A stretch of DNA of 64,000 nt, taken from NCBI GenBank assembly GCA_028284445.1, contig JANQRS010000067.1:1-64000 (forward strand), in the 5' to 3' direction. Origin of the DNA: Calditrichia bacterium. GTDB lineage: Bacteria; Calditrichota; Calditrichia; RBG-13-44-9; J075. Below the pieces are notes generated by a model that searched no databases, was not told the DNA's origin, and saw only the letters and a list, made by a program, of their open reading frames with translations. Position numbers and translations under genes: made by a program. Shown one piece after another: positions 1-8,836 of this stretch; the stretch's first letter is position 1, and every line of letters begins with the position of its first letter.

Positions 1-94
1 ATCCAGTATCCAGTATCCAGTATCCAGTATCCAGTATCCAGTATCCAGTATCCAGTATCCAGTATCCAGTATCCAGTATCCAGTATCCAGTATC
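1..94. repeat. Heptanucleotide tandem repeat (ATCCAGT)13
   Basis: Thirteen perfect head-to-tail copies of ATCCAGT plus a partial copy, starting at the window edge, so the array probably continues to the left. It is one of several arrays with a 7-nt period in this window (others at 43104, 54724 and 57352), resembling the STRR heptamer repeats described in cyanobacteria. It is not CRISPR: there are no spacers. Confidence 0.95.
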
Positions 95-132
95 AAATCC
101 CCCCTTGACAATTTCCTCCGTCGCTCGTAATT

Positions 133-150
133 TGCGAAAACGATTTCGCA
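133..150. promoter_or_regulatory. LacI-family operator candidate before the first hydrolase
   Basis: TGCGAAAACGATTTCGCA is an 18-bp near-perfect palindrome with a central CG, the hallmark of LacI-family operators. It lies 24 bp upstream of the chosen ATG (174). The same core, CGAAAnCGnTTTCG, recurs at 8474 and nearly at 8625, beside the LacI-family gene at 7392-8417. Binding by that regulator is inferred. Confidence 0.6.
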
Positions 151-173
151 TTTGCAGCTGGACAAGGGAAAAA

Positions 174-2486
174 ATGGCTTTGAGCAAGCAATCTGCCGCA
201 CGACTTCTACTTTTGCTGCTCATTGCAATCCTGCCGCTTGCCGCGCAAATCGAATCTATTGAAATGGACGGGCCCACACTGCCGGTGGGGCAGTATCGGT
301 TGGCGCAGGTTCATGCGACACTACACTATGCATCGGTCATGCCGGATTCAACGCGGCTTACTGTTGATCTGATTGTCAGCAGTTCGGAAGATAGTGCGTT
401 GACAATCCCTATGTTCAGGGCTGGCGATGGGGCGGACCGCGGTTCCTGGCAGGCACGCTGGACGCCGCGAGAGAGTGGGGCCTACCGATATCGGGTTCAG
501 GTGCGTGCTTCTTCCGGCATCATAGCTGAATCAAACGCGAAACGCCTTTGGGTGTATGGCACAACCGCAGACGGCTTTTTACAAGTCGACACGAGTCGCA
601 TGAATTGCTTCCGCTTTGATTCCGGCCGCCGCTTTCGCGGCATCGGCGAGAATATCTGCTGGGTAAGCGATACAACGAGCTACGAATACTATTTTCGTCA
701 GCTATCGAGAGCGGGGGGCAACGTTGCTCGCATTTGGATGTGCCCATGGAATCTGGCCCTCGAATGGACGCCGCGGCCGCTTGGAATATACGATCCGGTG
801 GTTGCCAAAGAATTGGACGAAATATTAGCTTTGGCGCAGCATTTTGGTATTTACCTGATGATGTGCATCGATTTTCACGGCGTGGTGCTTAAAGGGGCTG
901 GACACTTTAACGAAAACAACTGGGCTGATAACCCATATAATGTCAGTAATGGCGGGCCCTGCGATTCTGCTGCCGTGTTTTTCAGCGACTCGACAGCAAA
1001 AGACTTTTATAAGCAACGTCTGCGCTATCTTGTTGCCCGATACAGTTATAGCCCGCAGATCCTGGCCTGGGAATTTTGGAATGAAGTGGATCTGACCGCC
1101 GGAGAACCGCAGGCGGTTGCAGCGTGGCATGCAGAAATGGTCGACTATTTGCGCCAGATGGATCCGCATCAACATATGATTACGACCAGCTTTGCCGGTA
1201 TCCAGTTGCGGAGCGGAAGTGCCTACGAGAAGATTTGGGAACTTCCGGGAATCGACTTTACACAGTCACACCTGTATAATCGGAGTGATCTGGCAGCCGT
1301 GATCCATACGCAAGTTGAACAGCATGTGCAGGCCTATCAAAAGCCGCATATAGTCGGCGAATTTGGCAGCAATTCAACCGGCGCCATGGCCACTCGTCAA
1401 TCGGATCCGCAGCACATTGCCATTCGAAACGGCCTGATAAGCGGGGTGTTTGCCGACACGCCGATAATGCCGCTGAGCTGGTGGTGGGATGAGATAATCG
1501 AGACGGACAATTTGTATCATCTTTTCGAGCCCGCTGTTCGTCTCTTGCAGTTGTTGGGCGATCCCGGCGAACATATTGAAGTGCTGCAGGCAACGAAGGT
1601 CGGTCAACCAGCCAAGGTCCCGCCGGATAGCGACCTCGTGCTCTATCCCGGAAAAGGCTGGGGCCACAATCAGGATTCGCTCTTCGTGTTTTCCGATACT
1701 TTTGGTATCGAAAATAAGCAGAATATACCCGCATTTCTCTATGGGCTGGATAGCCTGAAAGTGAAAATGCGTCAGCCGCCGGAATTCCTTGTTGAATACC
1801 AGGATAGCGGCAGATTCGAAGTGTTGATCGGCAATATTTCCAGAAACGGATTGTTGCGGATATATGTGGACGACAGCCTGGCGCTCGAGACCTATCTGCC
1901 TGTGGGAGAAGGTGAGGGGCCGTGGAAAGAAAGCTGGTGGCTGGAGGAGTATGAACTTTGGCAAGCAAGGTATGACCAGGTATTTGGCATCGAAGTGGCT
2001 CCTGGCAAACATGCCATTCGTGTTCAAAATGACAGCCTCGATTGGATAGGAGTGCGCGAATACCGATTTCTCAATAGCGGCATGGGCTGGCCACAAGTGC
2101 TTGTTGATAAAGGACTTCGCCGTGGTGATTCGCAGCTACACTGGCTGCGCGACGAATCCTGGAACTGGCGGGACGTTCAGGTCCGTTGTGAGCCGGATTC
2201 TATTACAAATGCAAAAATGGAGATAGCGCATTTGGCTGCGGGGATGCATGAAGTGCTGTGGCTTTCCGCGGAAAATGGCCGCTCGTTGCAATCGCAATCG
2301 ATCGAAGTAGCAGAAACCGGCAAGCTCCAACTGGCAGTGCCGGCGTTTCGAGGGGATATCGCCTTGTTTATCAGCCCGCTGCCCTTCTATCGGCGCTGGT
2401 TGTGGCTGGGAATTGTGGTATTGGTTGGCATCTTCGCAGCTGCGTTGGTCCTCGCCAAACAGTGGTTCAGGGGCCTTGCTGATTAA
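174..2486 (+). CDS. DUF5060 / GH5-like (cellulase/mannanase superfamily) secreted glycoside hydrolase
   Basis: Predicted exported hydrolase of about 770 aa. The ATG at 174 gives a classic signal peptide (Leu-rich core, cleavage near PLAAQ); a longer frame from 105 would overlap the operator palindrome. An N-terminal beta-sandwich like DUF5060 (about residues 25-140) precedes a TIM barrel of the GH5/GH-A type. The motif WEFWNEVD supplies the likely acid/base Glu304 and IVGEFGSN the likely nucleophile Glu396. A carbohydrate-binding-like beta region follows, then a C-terminal transmembrane helix (LWLGIVVLVGIFAAALVLA) with a short basic tail. There is no T9SS sorting domain, so it is probably membrane-anchored. 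Context (beta-mannosidase next door) suggests beta-mannan as substrate; the exact specificity is not proven by the motifs. Confidence 0.85.
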   Translation: MALSKQSAARLLLLLLIAILPLAAQIESIEMDGPTLPVGQYRLAQVHATLHYASVMPDSTRLTVDLIVSSSEDSALTIPMFRAGDGADRGSWQARWTPRESGAYRYRVQVRASSGIIAESNAKRLWVYGTTADGFLQVDTSRMNCFRFDSGRRFRGIGENICWVSDTTSYEYYFRQLSRAGGNVARIWMCPWNLALEWTPRPLGIYDPVVAKELDEILALAQHFGIYLMMCIDFHGVVLKGAGHFNENNWADNPYNVSNGGPCDSAAVFFSDSTAKDFYKQRLRYLVARYSYSPQILAWEFWNEVDLTAGEPQAVAAWHAEMVDYLRQMDPHQHMITTSFAGIQLRSGSAYEKIWELPGIDFTQSHLYNRSDLAAVIHTQVEQHVQAYQKPHIVGEFGSNSTGAMATRQSDPQHIAIRNGLISGVFADTPIMPLSWWWDEIIETDNLYHLFEPAVRLLQLLGDPGEHIEVLQATKVGQPAKVPPDSDLVLYPGKGWGHNQDSLFVFSDTFGIENKQNIPAFLYGLDSLKVKMRQPPEFLVEYQDSGRFEVLIGNISRNGLLRIYVDDSLALETYLPVGEGEGPWKESWWLEEYELWQARYDQVFGIEVAPGKHAIRVQNDSLDWIGVREYRFLNSGMGWPQVLVDKGLRRGDSQLHWLRDESWNWRDVQVRCEPDSITNAKMEIAHLAAGMHEVLWLSAENGRSLQSQSIEVAETGKLQLAVPAFRGDIALFISPLPFYRRWLWLGIVVLVGIFAAALVLAKQWFRGLAD

Positions 2487-2503
2487 TATCGATGAAGTCT
2501 GCA

Positions 2504-2515
2504 ATTAGCGCTAAT
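2504..2515. promoter_or_regulatory. CG-centred palindrome ATTAGCGCTAAT
   Basis: A perfect 12-bp palindrome 142 bp upstream of the beta-mannosidase start, in the 171-bp intergenic gap. Its AGCGCT core with central CG resembles LacI/CcpA-type operators and matches GTAAGCGCTTAC at 7348-7359 and TTGTTAGCGCTTACAA at 14693-14708. An operator role is inference; the latter two lie within coding sequence. Confidence 0.35.
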
Positions 2516-2657
2516 CGATGCGAAAGACATGTAGGAAAACCTGATTTTTGCATTTCGTGAAAATTCCTGTGTATTCGTGTTGACTTTTGGAAATCTGCTC
2601 AAGCGGGACGAGATGCTCGAAAATTTCAACATAAAAATAGCGGGGTGATAAGTCATA

Positions 2658-5159
2658 ATGGCCAAGCAAGAAGACAGAAATGTGAGCTTCGAACAGCAGT
2701 TGCAAGCCGGCTGGCAATTTCGGCAAAGCGGAGAAACTGAGTGGCGGCCGGCAACTGTGCCGGGTTGCGTGCATACCGATTTACTGGCGAATGAGCTAAT
2801 CAAAGATCCCTTTGACCGCGACAATGAACGGCACCAGCAGTGGATTAGTGATCAGGACTGGGAATATCGTCTGGTTTTTGATGTAGATGTTCAGCTATTT
2901 CGGCAGAAACATCTCGAGCTCCTCTTCGAGGGGTTGGATACCTATGCAAGAGTCGTGCTGAACGACCATTTGATCCTGGAGGCAGATAACATGTTTCGCG
3001 CCTGGTGCGTTGATGTCAAGCCGCTGCTGAAAGCGTCCGCAAACGAGCTGCTTATAGAGTTTTGTTCGCCGCTGGAGCGGGAAAAAGAGCTGACGATTGA
3101 TCAGAAACCACTGCAACCTGCAGTAAATGACCAATCCCGCGGCACCAGCCCACATTCACGCAAGGCGCCCTATCACTATGGCTGGGATTGGGGGCCGTGC
3201 TTGATTACCAGTGGGATTTGGCGAGGTGTGAGGCTGCAAGGCTGGAGCAAGTTACGTATTCACGACTCAACGATTGAGCAGGTGCGATTGGATGACGAGC
3301 AGGCCTTGCTGTCTCTGACGATGGAAGTTGAGGCCGACGAGACGCTGAATGCCGGAATCACTGTAGTGGTGGCAGGCGAAGTTGTTTCCAGTATTGAGGG
3401 ACAACCAGTACACGCCGGGCGTAATCAGATTAGCCTTGAATTCAGGATCGATAATCCGAAGCGTTGGTGGCCCACCGGGATGGGGGAGCAGCATCTGTAC
3501 ACTATTAAAACGGTTCTCGCCACGGACGATGAGCGCCTGATGGTGCAAAAGCAAATCGGGCTACGCACCGTTGAGGTGCGCAGGGAAGCCGATGCGGAAG
3601 GCGAAAGCTTCTATTTTGTCGTCAACGATGTGCCGGTATTTGCAAAAGGTGCTAATTGGGTGCCGGCCGACAGTTTCACCACGCGTCTGTCCGAAGCTCA
3701 CTACCGGCATCTGCTTGAGAGTGCTCGCGACGCCAACATGAACATGATTCGGGTCTGGGGCGGCGGTATTTATGAACCCGCCATATTTTACGAACTCTGC
3801 GATGAATTGGGTTTGATGGTTTGGCAGGATTTTATGTTCGCTTGCTCTATGTATCCTGCCGGTGATGCCTTCCTGAAATCCGTCGAGCACGAAGCGCGCT
3901 ACCAGATGCGCCGCCTTCGCCATCATCCTTCGATTATGCTTTGGTGCGGCAACAATGAGATCGAGATTGCCTGGCATACCTGGGGGTGGAAAAACGAATA
4001 TCCAGCCTCATTCTGGAAAGATTATCAGGCACTGTTTCATGGCGTGCTCGAGCGTGTGTGCGCATCCGAAGACCCTCGGAGGCTTTATTGGCCCAGCTCG
4101 CCCTCCAGCAGTACTGATTTGTCTCAGCCGCCGCAAGATGAAAACCGAGGCGACGTTCATTATTGGGGAGTCTGGCACGGCAAGGAACCTTTCGAAGCCT
4201 ACGAGGAACATCGCTGCCGCTTCATGAGTGAATATGGGTTTCAGAGCTTTCCGGAGCTCAAGACCGTACAAAGTTACACGGTCGAATCAGATCATGATAT
4301 TCTATCAGAGGTGATGCGCGCCCACCAGCGGAATGACAGCGGTAACGAGAAGATTAAATACTACATGAAGCAGTATTACGACATTCCTGAGGATTTTGCC
4401 AGTTTTCTAATTCTCAGTCAGATACAGCAAGCACATGGTATCAAAGCCGGGGCTGAGTTCCTGCGTCGATCGATGCCGTATTGCATGGGCAGCCTTTACT
4501 GGCAGTTGAATGACTGTTGGCCGGTTGCCAGCTGGTCCTCTATTGACTCTTTTGGGCGCTGGAAGGCTCTGCAATACTATGCCCGGCGCTTTTACGCCCC
4601 GCTACTGGTATCGCCGCATCGCCGCAACGACAGGACTGTTGAAATCTATTTGGTGTCGGATAGGCAGGAAGCGCTTGCCGGAGAGTTGCAGTGGCGGCTT
4701 ATCGAACTTGACGGCACAACTGTTGCCAGCGGCACAAAAGAGCTTGAAGTAGACGCGCTGAATAGCCGCGTCTATCATACAATCGACCTTGCTGATATCG
4801 CCGGGAAGGATGTGATTCAGCGATCTCTCCTGCATTGTGCCTTTGTGCAGAATGGAACATCCGTTTCCGAGAACATACTCTATTTTTCGAGGCCGAAGGA
4901 TCAGGAGCTGCCGCAGCCGGAAATCCAGGTAGCGGTAAATGAGTCGGACGGTGATTTGCTAATTTCTGTGCAGGCCGGTAGCGTTGTCCGCGATGTCTAT
5001 CTATCTGCCCACAAATTTGATGGCTTTTTCGAGGATAATTTCTTTGATTTGCTTCCCGGTAGTTCGCGCACAATTCGCTTCCGGGCCGCAGATAATATCT
5101 CGGCCGCTGATTTTTACACTGGCCTGCGTGTCGCCTCGTTGCGCGAATTAATGGGATGA
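2658..5159 (+). CDS. Beta-mannosidase, glycoside hydrolase family 2
   Basis: An 833-aa GH2 enzyme that removes terminal beta-D-mannose from manno-oligosaccharides. The N-terminal jelly-roll shows the beta-mannosidase landmark WRPATVPGCVHTDLL, followed by YHYGWDWGPC. The TIM barrel carries RVWGGGIYE, then WCGNNEIE with acid/base Glu434 and MSEYGFQSFP with nucleophile Glu525. No signal peptide is visible, so it is likely cytoplasmic (or periplasmic by another route) and acts on imported oligosaccharides. It lies directly after the first hydrolase in the same direction, with 171 bp between, and is followed by a strong hairpin terminator. Length and motif order match full-length family members. 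Confidence 0.95.
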   Translation: MAKQEDRNVSFEQQLQAGWQFRQSGETEWRPATVPGCVHTDLLANELIKDPFDRDNERHQQWISDQDWEYRLVFDVDVQLFRQKHLELLFEGLDTYARVVLNDHLILEADNMFRAWCVDVKPLLKASANELLIEFCSPLEREKELTIDQKPLQPAVNDQSRGTSPHSRKAPYHYGWDWGPCLITSGIWRGVRLQGWSKLRIHDSTIEQVRLDDEQALLSLTMEVEADETLNAGITVVVAGEVVSSIEGQPVHAGRNQISLEFRIDNPKRWWPTGMGEQHLYTIKTVLATDDERLMVQKQIGLRTVEVRREADAEGESFYFVVNDVPVFAKGANWVPADSFTTRLSEAHYRHLLESARDANMNMIRVWGGGIYEPAIFYELCDELGLMVWQDFMFACSMYPAGDAFLKSVEHEARYQMRRLRHHPSIMLWCGNNEIEIAWHTWGWKNEYPASFWKDYQALFHGVLERVCASEDPRRLYWPSSPSSSTDLSQPPQDENRGDVHYWGVWHGKEPFEAYEEHRCRFMSEYGFQSFPELKTVQSYTVESDHDILSEVMRAHQRNDSGNEKIKYYMKQYYDIPEDFASFLILSQIQQAHGIKAGAEFLRRSMPYCMGSLYWQLNDCWPVASWSSIDSFGRWKALQYYARRFYAPLLVSPHRRNDRTVEIYLVSDRQEALAGELQWRLIELDGTTVASGTKELEVDALNSRVYHTIDLADIAGKDVIQRSLLHCAFVQNGTSVSENILYFSRPKDQELPQPEIQVAVNESDGDLLISVQAGSVVRDVYLSAHKFDGFFEDNFFDLLPGSSRTIRFRAADNISAADFYTGLRVASLRELMG

Positions 5160-5182
5160 AAGCCACGAAGTGACAGAACTGC

Positions 5183-5217
5183 CGGCTGATTTTACTTCGA
5201 TAAAATCAGCCGTTTTT
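5183..5217 (+). terminator. Rho-independent terminator after the beta-mannosidase
   Basis: CGGCTGATTTTA and TAAAATCAGCCG form a 12-bp stem around a short TCG-containing loop, followed by TTTTT on the + strand. The hairpin overlaps the last codons of the convergent gene at 5192-7369, so the two genes share it. Confidence 0.85.
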
Positions 5218-7369
5218 GCTCGATAAATTTGCCGCTGGTCAGCCGGTAGAAGTAAATTCCGCTGGCCAGGTCCCGCCCGTTAAAAACCAGTTGATATGAC
5301 CCTGGCAGTTGACGCCGATTGACAAGTGTGGCCACTTTTTGACCAAGGATGTTGAAGATCTCCAGTTTTACGTTGCCGGTGGCCGCAATTTGATATTCGA
5401 TGGTGGTGACCGGGTTAAACGGATTCGGATAATTCTGATGCAGGGCAAAGCGCCCGGGAGGCGCTGAAGGCGATTGGCTAATGGCAGTCACTTCAATATC
5501 CGATGGCACAGCCAGGTAGTCCAGATCCATCCACCCCCAGAATAGCTCCATTTGAATAGTGTTCATGCCCTGTTGCAGATTCACATCCAGGGCGATTTCT
5601 CCCCACTCATTTGGGCTGTCAAAAGTCAATTCCGCCACTCGTGCCCCATTGATGTTGATGTATTGGTTTTTCATGCCGAATGGGGTTTTGTAAATAAAAT
5701 TCAGCCTGTAAATGTCGTCGCGCGGGGCATTTGATACCGTCCAGGTTATGGTGCCGGATTGCTGCATGGTCACATACCTGCCTGCGCTTGCGGTGGGACT
5801 GTTGGCAACTGAGGGCGATCCCTGCAGTGCGGCATTTTCCGCTTCCAATCGAACGGTTGCCGGTGTACCAACCGATATGATAACAGCATTTGAACGCCGC
5901 TCATGTCCCTGGTTATCGGTTGCCACTGCCGTCAGTGTGTAGGTTTCCGGGATGATGTCACTCCAGACCACGGAGTAGGGAAGAGTGTCTGCCTCACCAA
6001 TCTTTAAGGTGTCCGACGCAAAAAACTCGACGAGGGTAATTGTGCCGTCATTATCGAATGCCTCGGCAATAATTTCGACATCGGCACTGTCCGGAAAAAC
6101 CGCGTTGGAATCGGGGCTAATGATGGTGATTTGCGGCCAGTCACCACCGATGCCAAGCACATCCACATCGTCGCGGTGATTTTCCCACATGCTGCGCATG
6201 CCGGCCAGCATGTCTTCCTGCGTCGAAAAATTTGGATCTGTCCAGGCCCAGGGCAAAGCTCCGGCATAGCCAAAAAGGTGCAGGCGTTCGAAGAGGTCTT
6301 CCTTGGCGATGCCAAATGTCTCAATCATATCAAATTCTGCGATGACGACCGGTTTCTCAAGCTGCCAGAAACCCGCTGACCAATGAAAGGGCGATATCGC
6401 AGTTCCACCCCAGTCATAGTAGTGGACTGAATAAAAGTCGAGAACGCCAAGGCTGTCGCCGCCAGCGGCAATCAGGCTGTCATCCGCGTAATAATTGCCG
6501 GTTTGCTCTTCACTGACAGTCTGGAAATGTTCGATGATTTCCGGCAGCGAAAGGGGAAAGCCGTATTTTGCCGCAAAGCGTTCTTCAATGTCAGCTTTTT
6601 TCTGAGCGGGTAATGCGGAGAGGTCGATCGCAAATTGTGATTTGGCAATGCCAATGCTGTCGGTCATAGATAAGAAGCTCCAGGCGCCGCTGGTGACCTG
6701 GGCATCCGGATCCGTACGCCGAATTGCACCGGCAGTTAAATTTATGAAGCGCTGAATGTCGGCCATCGCCACATGATCAATGTTTGACCAGCCAAATTCA
6801 TCACTCATGCCTTCCGGTTCATTAAAGATTTCCCAGGCAATGATCGCCGGATGGCCCTGCAAGGAATCAACCATCGGAATCAAGGCATTGTCGATATATG
6901 TCTGCGTATAAGTGGTGTCCGTCAGGAGCAGGCGATTGCGCGTCAAAACGTTAGAGCTGTTTGACAAACGGAGCATGTCAAAAGACCATAAACAAAGTTT
7001 TAGCCCAATTTCCCGCTCCCAAGCCAGGTCGAGCACCGTGCGCAGGTCTGCAATGGTGCCGGCGCCGGGACTGCTGACGAAATGATTGCTGTCGAACGCC
7101 GGGCTGTTGGTACCATTGGTATGCAGCCACCAGCGCAGGGCGTTGCCGCCCTCGTCATGCATTTGCAGCATCAGGTCCGCAAATTCGTCATATCTGGTTT
7201 CACCGGGGCCGATATCCCGGGCGAAATCCAGCCAGGCGAGGTTGGCCCCGCTGAGAAAGAGTTCCTGATTGTTGTATGAAATGCGGTTTTCCTGGGATAG
7301 GGAGGGGGTAGAACAAAAAAGACCAATAAGCATGATGATTGTAAAGCGTAAGCGCTTACTCAAGACCAT
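5192..7369 (-). CDS. Secreted GH5-like hydrolase (mannanase-like) with Ig-like, CBM and T9SS sorting domains
   Basis: A 725-aa secreted protein. A signal peptide (cleavage near PSLSQ) precedes a GH-A clan TIM barrel with AWEIFNEPEG (acid/base Glu184) and VVIAEFDM (nucleophile Glu345), as in endo-beta-mannanases and relatives. Then come a Bacterial-Ig-type domain (about residues 410-500, IISPDSNAVFPDSADVEI), a CBM35/CBM6-like beta-sandwich opening with RLEAENAALQG (about 505-625), and a type-A T9SS sorting domain (HQNYPNPFNP ... GIYFYRLTSG). It is therefore predicted to be exported through the T9SS to the cell surface or medium. It lies 22 bp after the LacI gene and is probably co-transcribed with it. 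GTAAGCGCTTAC sits in its first codons. Mannan specificity is inferred from neighbours and CBM type. Confidence 0.88.
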   Translation of the reverse strand: MVLSKRLRFTIIMLIGLFCSTPSLSQENRISYNNQELFLSGANLAWLDFARDIGPGETRYDEFADLMLQMHDEGGNALRWWLHTNGTNSPAFDSNHFVSSPGAGTIADLRTVLDLAWEREIGLKLCLWSFDMLRLSNSSNVLTRNRLLLTDTTYTQTYIDNALIPMVDSLQGHPAIIAWEIFNEPEGMSDEFGWSNIDHVAMADIQRFINLTAGAIRRTDPDAQVTSGAWSFLSMTDSIGIAKSQFAIDLSALPAQKKADIEERFAAKYGFPLSLPEIIEHFQTVSEEQTGNYYADDSLIAAGGDSLGVLDFYSVHYYDWGGTAISPFHWSAGFWQLEKPVVIAEFDMIETFGIAKEDLFERLHLFGYAGALPWAWTDPNFSTQEDMLAGMRSMWENHRDDVDVLGIGGDWPQITIISPDSNAVFPDSADVEIIAEAFDNDGTITLVEFFASDTLKIGEADTLPYSVVWSDIIPETYTLTAVATDNQGHERRSNAVIISVGTPATVRLEAENAALQGSPSVANSPTASAGRYVTMQQSGTITWTVSNAPRDDIYRLNFIYKTPFGMKNQYININGARVAELTFDSPNEWGEIALDVNLQQGMNTIQMELFWGWMDLDYLAVPSDIEVTAISQSPSAPPGRFALHQNYPNPFNPVTTIEYQIAATGNVKLEIFNILGQKVATLVNRRQLPGSYQLVFNGRDLASGIYFYRLTSGKFIEQKRLILSK

Positions 7370-7391
7370 ACCTCTTTTCTCTTAAGTTGTT

Positions 7392-8417
7392 TTAGCTGTC
7401 GGGCACTATTGTCTTTACGGAATCTCTTTCGATCAGCTTTACGGGGATGATGGTTGTATAGTGTAATTCTGAATCCTCGTAAATAATATCGCGCAGTTGT
7501 CTGACCGCTACCGATCCCAATTCTTCTTTATACACCCGGATAGTGGTTAGTGCCGGCGTTGCCAGGCGACCAAGGTCGATGTCATCGAATCCAACCAGGC
7601 TGATATCTTCACCGACCTGTAAACCGGCTTCATTGATTGCCTTATAGGCATAAACGGCATTGATGTCATTGGCGGCAAAAATGGCTGTCGGCGGATCCGG
7701 CTCGTTTAGCAGCGACTTTGTCAATTCATACCCGGCTTCAAAGCCGTGATGGCGAATATATTGTTTACGAATATCAATATCGTAATGCGTCAGGGCGTTT
7801 TTGTATCCCTGAAGACGCTCTGCAAAACTGGGGCGCGATAATTCACCGGAGATAAAGGCGACTTTGCGATGCCCGTGCTGGATCAGGTGTTCGGTTGCCA
7901 TAAATGCACCGGACTTATTGTCGATGAGCAGCTTGGGACCGTCGTTCATTCTCTGGCGGGGATCTACCAGCATGGTTGGGATAGAATACTGTTGCAGTCT
8001 CTTGAGGAAGTCGGCATTACCCGTTCCCACCAGTATGACGCCATCCACGCGCTTTTCACGCACCATTTCCGGCAATTGTTTCGATTCCGAGTCCGGCATC
8101 AGGTATAAGACCAGATTCATGCGGTTAAATGCCAGTTCACCTTCGATGCCTTCCAGGATTCGGGAGAAGAACGAATTTCGCAGCGGAATATCTTCTTTGC
8201 GGAAAATAACGCCGATGGTATTGGAATTCTGGCTGCGAAGTGCTTTGCCAAAGGCGTTAGGAGAATAGCCGTTTTCTTCAGCTATTTTCAGGATCATCTT
8301 TTTAGTCTTGGCGCCAATGTCAGGCCGGTTGTTTAGTGCTTTCGAAACGGTGCCCTGTGAAACATTTGCCAGTTTGGCAATATCCTTAATTGTTAGCGGC
8401 TCTTTCATGTCTGACAA
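7392..8417 (-). CDS. LacI-family transcriptional regulator
   Basis: A 341-aa repressor-type regulator. The N-terminal helix-turn-helix and hinge are typical (TIKDIAKLANVSQGTVSKAL, then GYSPNAFGKALRSQ), followed by a periplasmic-binding-protein-like sugar sensor domain with GVILVGTGN, LLIDNKSGAF and AIFAANDINA. It is the first gene of a leftward operon with the secreted GH5-like hydrolase and is divergent from the TonB receptor. Three CG-centred CGAAAnCGnTTTCG-type palindromes lie in this region (133, 8472 and 8625), two of them in its own promoter region, so autoregulation plus control of the hydrolases and receptor is likely. The effector is probably a manno-oligosaccharide, which is inference. 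Confidence 0.95.
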   Translation of the reverse strand: MSDMKEPLTIKDIAKLANVSQGTVSKALNNRPDIGAKTKKMILKIAEENGYSPNAFGKALRSQNSNTIGVIFRKEDIPLRNSFFSRILEGIEGELAFNRMNLVLYLMPDSESKQLPEMVREKRVDGVILVGTGNADFLKRLQQYSIPTMLVDPRQRMNDGPKLLIDNKSGAFMATEHLIQHGHRKVAFISGELSRPSFAERLQGYKNALTHYDIDIRKQYIRHHGFEAGYELTKSLLNEPDPPTAIFAANDINAVYAYKAINEAGLQVGEDISLVGFDDIDLGRLATPALTTIRVYKEELGSVAVRQLRDIIYEDSELHYTTIIPVKLIERDSVKTIVPDS

Positions 8418-8471
8418 TCCCTTCTTGGTGCGTGCTTATGGCCACTGAATGCAGGCGATTCTCAACGTCAG

Positions 8472-8489
8472 TCCGAAACCGATTTCGAG
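8472..8489. promoter_or_regulatory. LacI operator candidate in the lacI-TonB intergenic region
   Basis: TCCGAAACCGATTTCGAG contains CGAAACCGATTTCG with central CG, 55 bp upstream of the LacI start codon. It matches the site at 133-150 (CGAAAACGATTTCG) at 13 of 14 core positions. The rest of the 419-bp gap holds a second site (8625) and AT-rich promoter-like sequence. Confidence 0.65.
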
Positions 8490-8624
8490 GCTCCGGGTTT
8501 CGTTTAAACGGTCAATTCTGCCTGTATACTCCCTAAAATAAAGCCCTTTTGGCCTGTAATGTCAAGGCTTTACTGGTGTAATTGAAAAAATATTGCATCT
8601 TATTATCGGCCATTGTATATTTTT

Positions 8625-8638
8625 CTAAATCGATTTCG
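8625..8638. promoter_or_regulatory. Second LacI operator candidate before the TonB receptor
   Basis: CTAAATCGATTTCG differs from the CGAAAnCGnTTTCG core at one position and is also CG-centred. It lies about 200 bp before the receptor start, and its centre is about 151 bp from the other site. A pair of operators between divergent genes would allow looping, but this is inference. Confidence 0.5.
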
Positions 8639-8836
8639 AAACTTTGTTGGCGGTTGTAACACTGTCAAAAATAGATGTTTGACAATTGATGCTTTCCGCA
8701 GTAATGCTCCGGGTGTAATCGTCGCCGATTTGCCCACGGGCAATCAATTAATCATAGCTTTTTCGGTGTTGTTTTCCAAAAATTCTCGACTTTTTGCGCC
8801 GCTTGCCGGCCTACTGACTACGTGAAGGAGAGTGTA

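Noticed and set aside
1258..2096. Two long antisense frames (236 and 240 aa) within the first hydrolase
   Set aside because: Both lie wholly inside a gene with catalytic motifs, have no start signals and no recognisable domain.
8500..8510. CGTTTAAACG palindrome before lacI as another operator
   Set aside because: Its centre is TA rather than CG and it is AT-rich; it does not match the other sites.
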